A stretch of 60,000 bases of DNA. Origin: Nematostella vectensis. Taxonomy: Eukaryota > Cnidaria > Anthozoa > Actiniaria > Edwardsiidae. Numbering within the stretch: position 1 is the stretch's first letter; the number at the start of each line of letters is the position of its first letter. Location: positions 4,293,001 to 4,353,000 of the forward strand of contig NC_064039.1 of the NCBI RefSeq assembly GCF_932526225.1. The letters are read 5' to 3'. Below, piece after piece: positions 37,814 to 51,056 of the stretch. The position numbers and the translations under genes are program-made. Under the pieces are notes generated by a model. That model saw only the letters and a program-made list of their open reading frames with translations, did not search any database and was not told the DNA's origin.

Positions 37814-37995
37814 TATACACCTATTCCAAATAAGGTTGCACTTGGAGAATCCATGTTTTTTTTCCTAGTCCGTAGTGCTTTATGGGTTGCAATCTTGTTC
37901 CGGTAGAAGAATTCAGACATACGTTACCCATGAACCACTGCGGTTTACGACCAATAGATTCTCCAGTGCAACCTTATTTGGAATAGGTGTATGTA
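37814..37995. mobile_element. MITE with TATACACCTATTCCAAATAAGG ends
   Basis: The left arm 37814-37851 and right arm 37957-37995 are near-perfect reverse complements, containing CCTATTCCAAATAAGGTTGC and its complement. 182 bp, no ORF. Confidence 0.75.
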
Positions 37996-40900
37996 GAAAT
38001 AAATGTTTACTCGATAATATAGAAAATGGCTTCCATAGGGAGAAAGATAGGTGATAAAAATCTTGATTTATTAGCTTACTAAATTAAAAACTATTAAATA
38101 TACATTCCAGTGCTGTTACTGTTACTCGACTCCGTCTTTCATAAGACTTCTTCATTTGTCTGTCTTGAAAAAGTTTTATTAAGACGAAAATTTGGTATCC
38201 AACTACCAGTTTTTGGTGGACCATTTTTATAATTTTGGTTAACGAACGCAACCTTTGATATTTTGACTATTTTTAATTGAGAAATATTTGCAATTACTGC
38301 TGCTTGCTGCTTCCGAAAATACCGTGTTACAAAAAATATTTTTTCTCTCTATTGAACAGCCTTAAGAATTCCGTGCTCCTTACGATACATGAGAGATCAT
38401 TCTGAAAAGTGGCACCACCTTGACTATGTTTCGATGATAATTGATTCGTGTTGCGGAATATTAAGTTTGTTTTCAGTCTCTGAAATTGGCGAAGTTTCGT
38501 CTCAAAATAATTAAATTTAAATGCCTTAAATAGCACGCTAGCCTTTTGGGACATTGGAAAAACATATTTGCTTTTGTGAATAAGCGACTTTCGCTAAGAA
38601 ATCACGTGACTTTTAATAGGCAAACTGACATGGCTGCGTCACCAACGCCTCAGCGTACAGTAAAGACGAGTTAGATATGCGAGCTGACCCTTAACTTTTT
38701 AATTAGAACGTTACAACGGCTGTATAAAATCAGGAATATTGTAGAATTTGTGTCACACACGAAACTATGGTACTGCTGTTATAAAAAAAGCGTTTTGCCT
38801 TTGCAGTCAGTAGATCAATACAAGCTTTATATAGAAGCATGGATTTATTGTTGGGAGCTGCTTATTCGATTTATCCGATTCCCTACTAATGGAGATCTCA
38901 TTACAGTATGGTAGCGTTATATGAAATATCCCGCCAACCCGGTAATTCATGGTATACACCAGCGTATAAAATCTCTTTCTGAAAGAAAACAAAACAATAA
39001 TTTGTTTGGAGCGGGGTTTCCATATGGAATGCGTGCCGCGCAAAAAGTAATGTTGAAAAAATGATGGGAATTTGTTTACGAAGCGCAAAAAGAGGCAAAC
39101 CACAGGCAAGTACATAAAGTATGCGAGATCCAACGATCAACGTAAGGGCATAATATACTATATTCGTGACGAGAATAGCGAATACGCGCCATGTTTACTT
39201 TACACTTTGTGGAAAGTTATCAGTATGAATTTTGAAAGCAGTTTCTGCGCTTTATTGTATAACGATCTGGGCTTATAGGTTTTCCTTTTTTTGAGGAATT
39301 ACCCAAAACAACCCTCCCTGTGCTGTGAATTGAATGCCCGGCGAATTGTTCGCTTAGGAATAAAAAAACACTCTCGTCAAATAACGATGCTCGGCGGAGT
39401 CTATTTAATTAAACTATTTTTTTCAAACAGGATGGTGCTCTAAATTCTTTGTTTATAGTTCGATGCAGGTGTTAAGAATAAGTGTTATTGTGCGCTGGCC
39501 AACCGGCTTCGCTAATATCGCGCTGATATATTTAACCTATCTTTGGTAAGCTATTTGCTACTCGTAACCAATGCGTGTAAAAAAGAGGTTGGCCTCTCGA
39601 AATGGCGTTTAAAGGAGGGGACAGTGTGTAATCGTATTATGAGGACGGACTAAACGCAATCATCAATTTTAAGCTAGACATTGCTTTGCAAAGAGCAAAG
39701 AGGGAAAAGAACAGCAAGGAGGTATGTGATTTTCGTGTTTTATGGCTTGCCCGCAGCCCTCTGGCGAGCATCCGCGAAATGCGAGAAGAGAACACCAAAC
39801 GATCACTTTTTCTAATCGTGGAAAAGACAGAGGAAATATTCATGAGATGAGTGCTTCGAATAATTTTTTATTGGAGATTATTGCTAAAAGGTAATTTTTT
39901 TAAATCAACTTACGTACTTATGACCATTCTTTTCGTTATACCTGATAAACCTTTTCCCAGACAACCGAAATATATTATTTTGCACATTTTTGTATATTTG
40001 CTGTTTGAAAAAAATATCATCGGTCGAGGTCATTACCTTAGGGGAAAATCTCATTATATTTAATCGCTCTCTTGTCGTCCTTAAGTTATATTATCGGATA
40101 CGATTTTGCTCGCATCCAATGAAAATTTAAAAAGATTTCTTTTTTTGTAAACGGTCAAAGTAAAAGGTTACTCGTATTTAAGGGCAGCTGTGTTGCTTAC
40201 TTACCATAATTGCATTTTAACCTATATGTATAGATAACAATATAATTGATTTAAAGAGAAAAAGGAAAGAAAAAAGCAAATGGAGATTCGCCACTTTTAG
40301 CGTCGACGTTTATTGTGAATGTTTTAAATGCGAAAAGTGAATAAATAAAAGCAAGATTTTATTAAAAAAATAAATACCCGCTACATCACAGCGAAAGAAT
40401 GGCTTCGCTGTTTTATTTGTATTTCGTGTTTTGATATTTGTAAGACAAGGAAATTACACTAAAAACCATGGCAAATTATAGTAGTTGTTTAGCCATTGTT
40501 GTTGGCCGCTTGTGATAAACATGTTTTGCATAAAAATGAAAAATAAATCAGCCAAAAAAAACAACAAAAAAAAAACAAAGGGCATTCGGCGACGTGCTAT
40601 TGTGGTTGTGAATTGCAAATTAGACTCTGTTTCGGAGGATGTTTAGCCAGTCTTGGGACCCAAGGTTTTCTTAAGCACAGATCATATTCAGACAAACCTA
40701 GCAAAGAACTGACCATATGATATCTGAAACCCCTGAAACGAATCCCCCTTCCGCTCGCAAAAAAAACCTTAGGGGGGGGGGAGGCGTTTGAGAGGGTGTC
40801 ATCTATCTTCGGGTTACTTGTGATAAAAAAAAAACAACAACAACAACAACGATCTCCCGACAAGCAACGGACCGAAAGCAAGGATTCGGTCTCTACTGGA

Positions 40901-43104
40901 CTTCTTTACCCTTATCTAGTACACTGGACAAAATAGAAGATGCATGACTCTGTATCAAGTTTATGTTTAAGAAAAAAATGGATATCATATAGAACCAGCC
41001 TTCCCACATATGATATTTGTTTTCAAATGCATAGAGTGGCACCTCTATGCGAACCTGTCCCGATTTGTTTTTAGCGGACACCGTCACTGAGAGAACGAAT
41101 CACTTTTTTTTTTCGCGTATAAATGATTAAAGAATAGAGAAAGGAGAAGCTATAAGAAGGAAACGGGCTCTCTACATCTGCTCATATTATGTCACACTAT
41201 TTTTCGCATATTGTTCCTTTTACGGCTCTCACTTTTTTGGCGTCTTACTGTGATTGGCAATATTCTGCGAAAGACCAATCAATAATTTCCTATTTTTGGC
41301 TTCCGTCATTCAATCTAACGGAATTACATTTGGTGCTTATTGATTGATCATCGCCTTGGGATAGGTGACGCGATAAGAGACCATGATGGCCAATGAAAAC
41401 GCTTCAAGGATTGAAAGAAGCAAGAAGACGGTTGTTGAAAATCGTCGTGGAGATTTTGCAGACTATTGAAAGCCGCTGTATTTTTAGCACCTTACAACAT
41501 GCAGCACAGAGTATTATGGCGCGCGTTAATAAGACATTAATTACATTTATTACACTTGTGTTGGATTGAGGAGAGGTCATTTTCTAATATTCCTTTAGGA
41601 TTTAGGATAGTGGAATGGTTTTTTTGCCCCGAATGATTTATATATGAATATCATTAATATACAATGAAATTTGGTTTGTGAAATTTGTAGCTATTTCTCT
41701 ATACTTTATAAATAATTTGATGAGCTTTAATTAATGTTTCATTTGTTTTTTATCTATTGCAAAAGACTCTTTCCTTTCTAAACGTGTTTTTCAAAAGTCA
41801 GGATGCGACATTAGAAGCATATTTTTGTCATGTTTTTGTTGCCATGGTTTTGTTTATGGCTATCATTTGATGTTTTTATGTGCTACACTTTTTTGGTGTT
41901 TATGATTTTTTAATTTATGGTAATGTGAACAGATATCTTTTGAGTAAAATATCACCAATTATGCAGAGTTTCCCTTATGCTTTTTAGCGCAAAAATCACG
42001 GTCAGTCTAGATGTATTTATATATTTTTTTATCTACAGTCAAAATTATATGATTAGAAGCAGGCATTCTTACATTTATTTCCAATTTTCGATCTAATTAC
42101 AAAATTGTGTTTCGTGGCCTATGTCATAGTTTCTTATCGCTTATCGGATCGATCGATTTGTTTATGTGCTTTTGCACATCGATCTCCATTCACACGGTAT
42201 CCCTAACCGAGAGAAAAAGATTATTTTTGAATCGCAGTGTACACTACATCCACCTGCACGGATGGATATCTGTTGTAATCATTGACAGACACAAACCCTT
42301 TTGTTCACGTGGAGACGGTGAAATATAGCACTCAAAAAAATGTTTTCCTAAACTCTATCATCATTGAATAATTAGAAAGGTATAATATCTCGGGAAAGAG
42401 CTACCAGTTAGCATGATAATGCTTCATTGTGGAGAAATTGCTCATTTGTAGAATGATGAGCGATGATATGCGAAGACGTGAAAGTTAAAAGTTGCATTTA
42501 GGCGAGGCAATGTTTCCAGTAAAAAATATCAGCGCGTGCGGTGCTTGAGTGAGGAAGGCCGTATCATCACTTAATGGCATATTTTCACAAGATATATAAG
42601 TAGGAAGATCTCATAACCTTTATCCTTACCTTCCTGATATAAACGATGATCGGGCAGAACTGAGAATCACTTTGCGGCTGAACCTGAGAATAGACAGACT
42701 ACCGTTAATACACTCCTTTTTCAAGTTTTAGGAATATTACCACCTAGAAACAACTGCATTTTAAAATCATATAAATAGTACAAATAAGACTTGGAATAGC
42801 ATTTATCTCGAGAAAGGAATAACCTGACGTTTTCGTTTTTGAAATGAAATATGTGCCTTACCTTTCAGAGATTAATAGTACATTAACGATTTTACACCAG
42901 TTCGAATGAAGTGCATGTTCGAAATTACTTTTTTATGATTTAAGGTTTGGAGATGTTTTTATAGACTTGCTCCAACAGATACACTCTCTTCAGATAAATG
43001 ATGTCTTTTCCCGTCCAGCGGAGCATATATCACGCAACTATTAATTGGATTTCGGTCCATCCGCCCCACTTGTTAACTCTACAGTGACATTACGAGGGTT
43101 GAAA
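37996..43104. other. Intergenic, AT-rich
   Basis: No supported gene. Low-complexity tracts include A/CAA repeats at 40828-40850 and G9 at 40771-40780. TATA-like words occur at 38724 and 42592 without a following ORF. Confidence 0.45.
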
Positions 43105-43386
43105 TATTTATAGACAGGGAACAAATTGCTTGAGTCAGTCGATTGGCTCGATCGCGTGACGTATCAACACATGAAGTGCGGTTTTAATAAAAACTATCGA
43201 GACTACCAGGATATTGAGTGCATTATCGAACAACTCTGTCAAAATAGCAAAGACAAATGTTTGGGAAAGATCAATTACTGTAGAGAGCTTTTGTGTACTC
43301 TTACCGACACCTTTTTGGATAGTATATACATAGTATATACATATATATATATATATATATATAATCTTCCATGTTCTTTAGTTTAG
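43105..43386 (+). other. TATA-Inr unit with short cysteine-containing ORF
   Basis: TATTTATAG at 43105-43113 is followed 32 bases later by an initiator-like TCAGTC (A at 43137) and, 34 bases further on, by an ATG at 43171 opening 71 codons to TAG at 43386. The first 45 residues are polar with six cysteines (3, 17, 23, 30, 37, 42). The tail is encoded by an adjoining TA microsatellite and reads as a Tyr/Ile repeat. There is no signal peptide. A splice donor just before the TA tract (ATA/gtatat) is possible. No family recognised. Confidence 0.2.
43322..43363. repeat. TA/ATAC microsatellite
   Basis: Run of tatatacata followed by about eleven TA units. It forms the 3' end of the short ORF at 43171. 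Confidence 0.75.
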
Positions 43387-45590
43387 ATTCTATCAATCTA
43401 AAGAAAGTAAGGGAGCTTTTAAAGCTACGATGAAAACAGGTTTCTACAGATTTCAGATTTCTAAAGCGGGGTACCGTAGACGTTTAGAGAAAAATAATAG
43501 AGGGGAAAACATCAACACTTGCAGGTGAAAAGGTTCCGAAATGGGGAAATGTCACCGTATTTTTACTAAATGTACATAAATTTTTTGACATTGCTCTCTT
43601 TCACAAAAAAAAATTGTCAAAGCTCCGATCTCCTCTTGATTATTATCCTACTTTTAGTGAAAAAAGTGCCCAAAATTGCCTTTATAATAATAATAATGAT
43701 AATATTTTGAAATAATCATAATTGAGACAGGTTTTAGCCAAAATTAAATGTACTTTAAAGCACAGAATCGTGTATTGGATTTCCGGAGTTAATTACCCTT
43801 TAAAACAAAATATTTTATCAAAATAAATAGGCGAATGAAAGCGGCTTACGTCTTTGCCTTTTTTTTTCTTTTTTAAATCATAGATCAGTGCTTGGCTCCG
43901 CTATTTTAATCTATTATATTTACCATGTTTAGAAGCAATTAAAGTTCAGAAGTTTATTTGTAAGCAATTAACCTGATAAACCAAGGAGGGTACGATTTTT
44001 CTATTGGCATGATACTAATTAGAGATTTCGATTGTTGTACTTACGTGTCTTGGAAAACGTGGTCAGCGCATTACAGATCGTGAGAAAAATTATTTGCACG
44101 TTCTCCCTCTAAACTGATAATGGTAGGATTTTCAAGCCCATGACACTCCGGGGGTCCGCTTGAGAGCAGATAAAGCATGTCTTAGTGCCATTTGTCAAAG
44201 AGTGTTCGCATCTCAGCACGCGTGATTCTTTATCTTCTAGAAGACAGTGTTGTATTCGTAAAAAAGGCATTGCCAACTTTGGTGATGGATAGTGGTGATG
44301 GATGTATTTATTACCAGAAAACCTTGATGCGATTTTATTGAATATCCTGATCCTCAAACAGCTCACAAACTGTCGTCCTGAGACACATATCATCACTCAA
44401 AAGTGATTAGACTAACAGCAACTCTCAGACTTCCCTTTCAGACGTTGATGATCGCGAAGTATTACCCAAATCACTCTTTATTTAGTTATGAAGTTATCAA
44501 GTGCCTTTCCACTCCACTGACTGTGTCCAATATAGAGATTGCTTCGAGTGGGAGGTAAAAAAAAACAGTAAACACTAGCGTATAAGACTAACTAGAGAGG
44601 TTCTTAGAACAGCTGATTCTTAGAACAAAGGGGTGTATGTGTGTGTCTGCGGAAGGAGAGCAAAACCCCGTTTTCTCGGCCATTAGTGTTGGCTAGCTAT
44701 CGTTACGTGACCACTAGGCGATTCCATATTCCCGGTTTACATCTTTAGCAGCCTGCCTTCATATACTGAAAAATAACAGCCATGCCCTCAGAACAATTGC
44801 TATCTTTGAAACAACAGTCCTTTCTAAAAATAGAAATTTAATTAAATTAAAATAAGTGCTTAGATGACAAATTTCATTCTGTTCGTGTTTTTGTACTCAG
44901 GTTTGTGGTAGTCGTTAGATGTCAAATTTATAAAATTTAAGTGATTGTCTTTTTCAAATACTTTTAACACTTATCTCAAGAAATACTCTCAACTGTTTTA
45001 TAATTTCCAAACACAGATTGTTAACCCTTGGATTGGTCTTTTTATACATATTTTTTTTTCATAATTCCTGTTTATTTCCCTCGTTTCTTACTTTCTTTTC
45101 TTATTTATACTATTATGGTCAATCTCTATATGGAGATTGTAGTAGCAGAAATTTATATTTTTAGATGTTTGGGTCTAACATTTTATTTTTCAATCACGTG
45201 ATTATTGAACTAGAGTTATACAAAGAGTACTGATAATTGTGAGGTTGTTATTCACTAATGGTCATTCGCAATAGTGTTAGCCTCGGGTCTATATTGAAAT
45301 CGATTTCCCAGTTTTCACGAGACACTAAACTCCTTCGTGTTTCACACATCTTCTGCGCATGCGCTTCAGGTGTCAGTGGGCTCATCAAACAATTATCATC
45401 GTATTTGTTAATGTTTTACCGCCGTTTCAATAGTATTCATTTAATATTCCTGATTTGGCTGATGTTATAGGAAACCGAGCTGAAAACTGAGAAATTGGGA
45501 AAGTGCAATCAGAAGATTAGTACAGATATCGAATAAACCACATTTTTTTGTCACAGCTGGGTCGTCTTGGACCATGCGAACACCTGGCAG
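43387..45590. other. Intergenic, AT-rich
   Basis: No supported gene. The minus-strand frame at 44393-44109 has an ATG but no recognisable content. Confidence 0.4.
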
Positions 45591-45707
45591 ACTATTCTAA
45601 CTCAATCCTGAACAGGCATGGACTATTCTAACTCAATCCTGAACAGGCATGGACTATTCTAACTCAATCCTGAACAGGCATGGACTATTCTAACTCAATC
45701 CTGAACA
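45591..45707. repeat. 31 bp tandem repeat, 3.8 copies
   Basis: actattctaactcaatcctg recurs at 45591, 45622, 45653 and 45684, with essentially identical copies. Confidence 0.9.
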
Positions 45708-46007
45708 AAGCTTTCTATTTTCAGATTTTCTACAGCCTGAAATAACATAAATCTATTTCACTTTGATTTTGAATTTGAATCGGAATTTGAAATTTACCCC
45801 TCTGGACGTTGAAATACGGTTAGAACGCGATAGTAAAACAATCCGTTAAAATCACTTACCGAATAATTTTTGTCTGCTCCCGTTGCTTCAGCTTGGGTCA
45901 AGAGCTCAGCACGACTGTTGTTTGGAAAGGTCTAAATATCTTTTTTTCATCCGGGCTAGATTTTAAGCTGAAAGCCTGACAGATCGAGCAACGCCGTCGG
46001 CGCTCGT

Positions 46008-46899
46008 TTAGACGGAATTGTTGGACCAATCGCGCTGCCCAAGCACCAGGGCATTGAATGTTATCACCAATCCCTCTCCCACGTATTCTGAGAGGCATTC
46101 GGGCGAGTTATGCAATTTGAGATTCTCGGCATTCGTAGATAGCGCGTACAAAGAGATACTTCTTTGATGCTTCGATAGGGAAGTCTCGTGATTGACGTCC
46201 AGTGTATTCTTCAAGTCTATCGGATACTTGTGCCTCGGGGAAAACGCCCCAATTTGATGCTGAAGTGATAAGGTCGCGCGCGGCACGCTTTCTTTTAAGT
46301 TGCTTGACTTCTGCTGTTGCTCTGAGATAATGGAAAAACACCTGTAAGTGAATGATTCTCCTACAGAGTAGACTTAAATGCAAAATATTCCCATGCTTTT
46401 TGAATTTAATTGTTAATCTCCTCATGAGAGACTGCCTTTGAAATCCACTAATACCACGTTAAACCTCTGAAAACCTTGAATTTGTATATGGAAAAGATCA
46501 GACAACGAAGGTTCAAAGTGATTCGCCGGTTCTCATGAACGGCTCGAGAGGTTTGAGTTTGAATCAATCAAAGAAAAAACACGGAAGTTTAAGCAAAAAC
46601 TCTAAATAAAAAACTGTGTATATATGATTTTAAAATGAGCATTCTGATGAATTCTTTTTTCCAATGAATGAGTTGGCAACATGTTACCAGCGTTCCATAT
46701 CACTGTTTACTATAAATAATATTTCAGAGTAATATGGCTCCACGCGTCTTAAAATACAAGATGGCGCCCGATCACCGAACGGAGAGGGTTTTCCGCGATA
46801 ATAACACCGAGTACCGCCTGCAAGCAGGCTACAGAGTAATATGTAGTATAGCTTACCACTAGCCCTCTCAAACACACTCACTGTGTATGGTGACGTCAT
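46008..46899 (-). CDS. Candidate two-exon gene, unrecognised 118-residue protein
   Basis: Exon 1 runs from the ATG at 46899 to 46857 (14 codons plus one base) and ends at a good donor, AGTG/gtaagc. The intron is 46856-46322 and ends ccattatctcag. Exon 2 is 46321-46008 (two bases, 103 codons, TAA). The phases agree and the joined frame is 118 residues, starting MTSPYTVSVFERASEQQQ. I do not recognise the family. There is no signal peptide or membrane segment; the protein is polar with one Cys (near CLSEY). A competing acceptor at 46342 (cttacag) opens another frame of 77 codons (46341-46108), so both frames are open here. A CRE-like TGACGTCA (46891-46898) overlaps the ATG, and two CCAAT boxes lie just upstream. 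That is closer than usual for a CCAAT box and weakens the start call. An additional 3' exon is possible. Confidence 0.42.
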
Positions 46900-46927
46900 T
46901 CTGACAACATTGGTTGGTTGGTATTGG
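46891..46927 (-). promoter_or_regulatory. CRE-like site and two CCAAT boxes
   Basis: The palindrome TGACGTCA is at 46891-46898. CCAAT on the minus strand is at 46913-46909 and 46927-46923. The cluster immediately precedes the candidate minus-strand gene ending at 46008. An AAGATGGCGCC (YY1-like) motif also occurs at about 46758-46768 within that gene's proposed intron. The short distance to the ATG makes it unclear which transcript these sites would serve. Confidence 0.35.
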
Positions 46928-47790
46928 TTGGTGCATTGTTCTATTGTTCGCTCATAGCTGATCGCTTCCGTCCCGTGTTTTTCCTAATGAGGCTTTATGT
47001 ATGAATTCAAGCGGGAATGTTCAATCGCAGATAACTGTTATAACTGATAACTGTCCACAACTGTGTTAATGGAGTTGTCTCCAGTGAAAGTATTAAAGAC
47101 ATAAGAGCCGTGGAGTTTAGTACAGCCTTCCTTATGGTAAAGAGGCAGAAACAGGCGTAGCTTTCCGTTGCATTTCTTGACATTGTTGATGCCTTTACAG
47201 ATACTGAACTTATTTAGTTATTTAAGAGGCTTAAGGAAATATTTAAAACATTTGAACGGATGAAGGGATGAGTGCTTCTTAACTCTGCAAACACCACCGA
47301 CAGCATTAGAAAAAAATTCCATAAGCACCCCGCAAGCTTTTACTCTACCATATGCTGCACATATGTTTTAAGGGTCGTACGTTTTACCCATCACCAGCAG
47401 CCAAGCTTTACATAAAGGCTCTCTGCCAGCCGCCATTTTGTCTTTGTGCAGGTTTGTACTGTCAACTTTGACTATCACGGCGAGTGTTGACTGATTTTAA
47501 ATAATTTCAGTAACATATATGACTCGAAGTGACTCTAACTCCGCTATCCTGACGACTCCCCCATAGATCTTGGTTTTCTTGGTATCCCTGTAATGGAATA
47601 TTGAAATAGCTAAATACCTTAAGCGTGCCCTCAAACACCCTCGGAACTCAAACCTTCATCCGTTCTCAAGAACAGTACTCATTCCTTCCCCTCCCGTAAC
47701 ACACTCCTTCCTTCTCCTCCCCCCACCCCCCTACACCTCCCCTTCCCCCTCCCCACCCCTCTCGAACGAAACGGTATTTTCTTCTCGTTT
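46928..47790. other. Intergenic
   Basis: No gene seen. A YY1-like GCCGCCATTTTGT lies at 47430-47442. A pyrimidine-rich stretch begins at about 47680. Confidence 0.4.
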
Positions 47791-48270
47791 TGCTCCCGCC
47801 CTATACTTGGAGACCCAAAGTGTCTATTGATTCTTTGTAGCTTACTTTTTGACACACTCCTGCCATTACACCAATGTCCTTTTTCCATATGCTACGGATG
47901 ACTGCGTATCCCCCCACCCTCTCAGCAAAACCTGGGTACGCGCCTCTCCTCTCTTTCTTTCCTCTCTTTCTTTTCGCACAGAGACCCAACAATGTATTTT
48001 GACTCTTTGTAGCATTTTCATTGGACACACTCTTCTCATTACACCCCCTCCCAGCACTTCTGCATCATTTTCTTTTCGCACTCACTTGGAGACCAAACCG
48101 TGCTTATTGCATTTTCTGATACACTCTCTGTCACACCCCTCCTCTCGTCACACCCCTCCCTCACACCTTCTATCCCCTACCACTCCCCAAACACCATCTT
48201 CTTCTGGCTTTTTCCCCCTCCTACACTGGAGGCCCAACATATTGTTTATTGCATGTCTGACTCAAGACAT
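47791..48270. repeat. Degenerate pyrimidine-rich tandem repeat
   Basis: A core resembling ttggagacccaa followed by tgt.tattg recurs at about 47808, 47979, 48086 and 48228. Between cores is C/T-rich filler with acacactc and cattacacc blocks. Unit length varies from 108 to 171, so the array is old. The 172-codon forward frame over it is explained by this composition. Confidence 0.55.
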
Positions 48271-48518
48271 CATCACAATACATTTTAAACTTGCCGCTAG
48301 ACACCTAGTCATTAGGTCGGTAATGTTTGACGACCTATGGGAGCTCAAATCCCGAAGCAGTCATTAAGCTTAACCAATCAAAACTAAGAAGTCATGAATA
48401 TTTTATGAGAACTAGGCGCCATTGTACAGAAAGCAATAGCCATTCTGCCCGATGTGTAATAAAGCTTTCTTTTTCTTGCATAGTCCATTTATCAAGTATT
48501 CAACCAGACCCTGTTCCC

Positions 48519-48835
<317 letters not shown>

Positions 48836-49253
48836 ACCTCTACCATAGTGAATCTATTGTTATTTTTCTCCGCCTAAGAATTTTGCCCAAAAGTCAAAAG
48901 AAGAAGAATAAGTTTCAAGATATCTTCATACGCTCTTAATTGGATTAAACTGCTAAATAATTACGGGCAGTTACAAGAGCCAAGGGGTGTATACCAGATC
49001 CAATGGTCTTTATTGCGGGCGCTCCGACAAAAATGAAAGTTCTAGATCCTAGAGCACTGGGGTGTTTGTGCTTCAGGATTAAAAACATCTGATTTCTGAA
49101 AATACTTTTTTGCGATTTGACCAATATTGAAATTTCTCCGCTTGATTTTTTGAGATCATAGAGCGCCGACCCCAACATGGATGTTTTCTAGATGATAGCG
49201 GTATGAAAAATACCCTGTCCACGAGTGTTTAGTGTTGTTTATCATCAACCGCA

Positions 49254-49355
49254 GCTCACATTACAGGATTTGAGGTTTCGCGCACTTTTGATATGCGCCT
49301 GCGTGCTCACATTACAAAACTTGCGGTTTCACGCACTTTTGGAATGCGCCTGCGT
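49254..49355. repeat. Two tandem copies of a 51 bp unit
   Basis: gctcacattaca begins at 49254 and 49305. Both copies contain gcacttttg.atgcgcctgcgtg. Being a multiple of three it keeps a frame open, but no other coding evidence exists. Confidence 0.75.
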
Positions 49356-50476
49356 GCCCAAACTCAGGGCTATCAATAAGATATGGCTATTGTTTCTCTC
49401 AAAAGTCCGTGAAATCCCGGAAGAATCAAAGCGCAACCTCAGCTCAGATTAAGCTTTTCTTGAAAATCGAGGCTTATAACATTTTCGCTAAAGCCCTATA
49501 AAGTAGCACCGATACACCATAAGTAGCACAACATTCCCTTAAACATATCGATTTCAAGGAATTCTGAAGGGTGCTGCCGGGAGTGTCAAGAAAACAAGAA
49601 AAGGTTGGGAGCTGTTTTTCCTTCTTTTTTATTATTTTTGGATTCCTAAGTAGTAACGCGAGAAAACATGGTTCATTGTTTATGTGTAGGTTTTCTTTTC
49701 ACTTATCGCGTGCCGTTGAATATCTAGATTAATCCTAAAATGTACTGAAAGTACATATCACTTTAACAAAAATCATAAAAAACATTCTCTAATGAACCTA
49801 GATTTATGACAAAGGAAACTGAAGTCTATTATTGTCTTGTACTTTTTGACGCAAATGTTGCAAACAAAATAGAATTGTAATACAAAATAGAAAAGATATG
49901 TTAAACCAGTTAATGCTCTTTATGTGTGCACAAGAGCTTCCCTGGCTTTTATCGCCTATATTATTAACAAGATGTCAGATTTGAGCTGTTTTCGCCACTT
50001 ATCCACTTGCACGATTCTCCAATATGCAAGATTTTTGAGATGTCTCGAGTTTTCTTTTTGGTAATAAAAAATCTGACAACGCAACTGTCGTAAGCATGTT
50101 CAGAATCACCCCGCTTGTATTTATTCTTTTTTTATGTTTGTTTTCCGATCAGTCCAGTATATTCTGAGGTTTACAAGAGGGCATTGTACTAGAAGGGCTA
50201 CAAAGTGTAATACGCAGTGTATATTTTAAACAGTCTAAGGGACTGATAATGAAAATCCCTTATCAATATCAATATATCAATCAGGAAAATATCTCAACTG
50301 TCATTTTTCATAGTGGTATCTGCCAAAAAGAAGTAATAATTTGTTACTTACTTTGCGAAAACTTGCTATTATAAACAATACAACTCTTTGTTTATATTTA
50401 AAGCAACGTTGTTACAAGAGCCTCACAAGCAGCCGTTATAAACATCCACAACATTCGAACTGGAGTAGACTGAACA
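49356..50476. other. Intergenic, AT-rich
   Basis: Nothing supported. Confidence 0.45.
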
Positions 50477-50633
50477 CAGTAGCGGATCTAGGGGGAGAGT
50501 TTAGAGGGCTTAAACCCCCCTATTTGGGCGGCCAGGAAGCCATATGTAACAAAAAAAATAATTATCCCCTCCCTCTTTTTCACTGAGCAGCCCCCCCCCC
50601 CCCTCCTTTAGCAAAAAGCTACATCCGCCTCTG
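50477..50633. mobile_element. CAG..CTG MITE with GAACA target duplication
   Basis: Ends CAGTAGCGGATCTAG (50477) and CTACATCCGCCTCTG (ends 50633) are inverted repeats with a few mismatches. GAACA lies directly on both sides (50472-50476 and 50634-50638). 157 bp with a C14 run and no ORF. Lies 420 bp upstream of the third GPCR. Confidence 0.75.
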
Positions 50634-51056
50634 GAACAGAAACTTTTTAGGTTCTATATATTGTGGAAGGGGTATATTGTCATTTGTGTTTTACACGGGC
50701 TAATCATCGAACAACCTCCCCCCCTCTTTCTGTGAAACATCAGTTGAAGATTAAAAAAGTCGAAAGACTGTAACCTGAGCCATCTCTAATTGATGAGCAT
50801 TCAAAGAGATCGATCAAGTCATAATAGTAATAGTTATAATAGTGGTTTGCTGAGGTTCTTTATACTAGGAATAGCTCGCCCTTCATCTACCATATTGTGA
50901 TATTGCTTGGGTGCCATTTTGTATATCCTGTCCTTTAGCCTTTCAAATATTTAAAACCAGTCCATGAAACCTAACCTCAATTTTGTTCGTGCGAAAGTGT
51001 AGAATTTTGAAATTAACGAATAAAAAAATTCTGTTTTCTTCTTTTCAGTGTAAGAT

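Noticed and set aside
47679-48028. Several overlapping ORFs on both strands (up to 172 codons)
   Set aside because: Explained by the C/T-rich degenerate tandem repeat, which lacks stop codons by composition.
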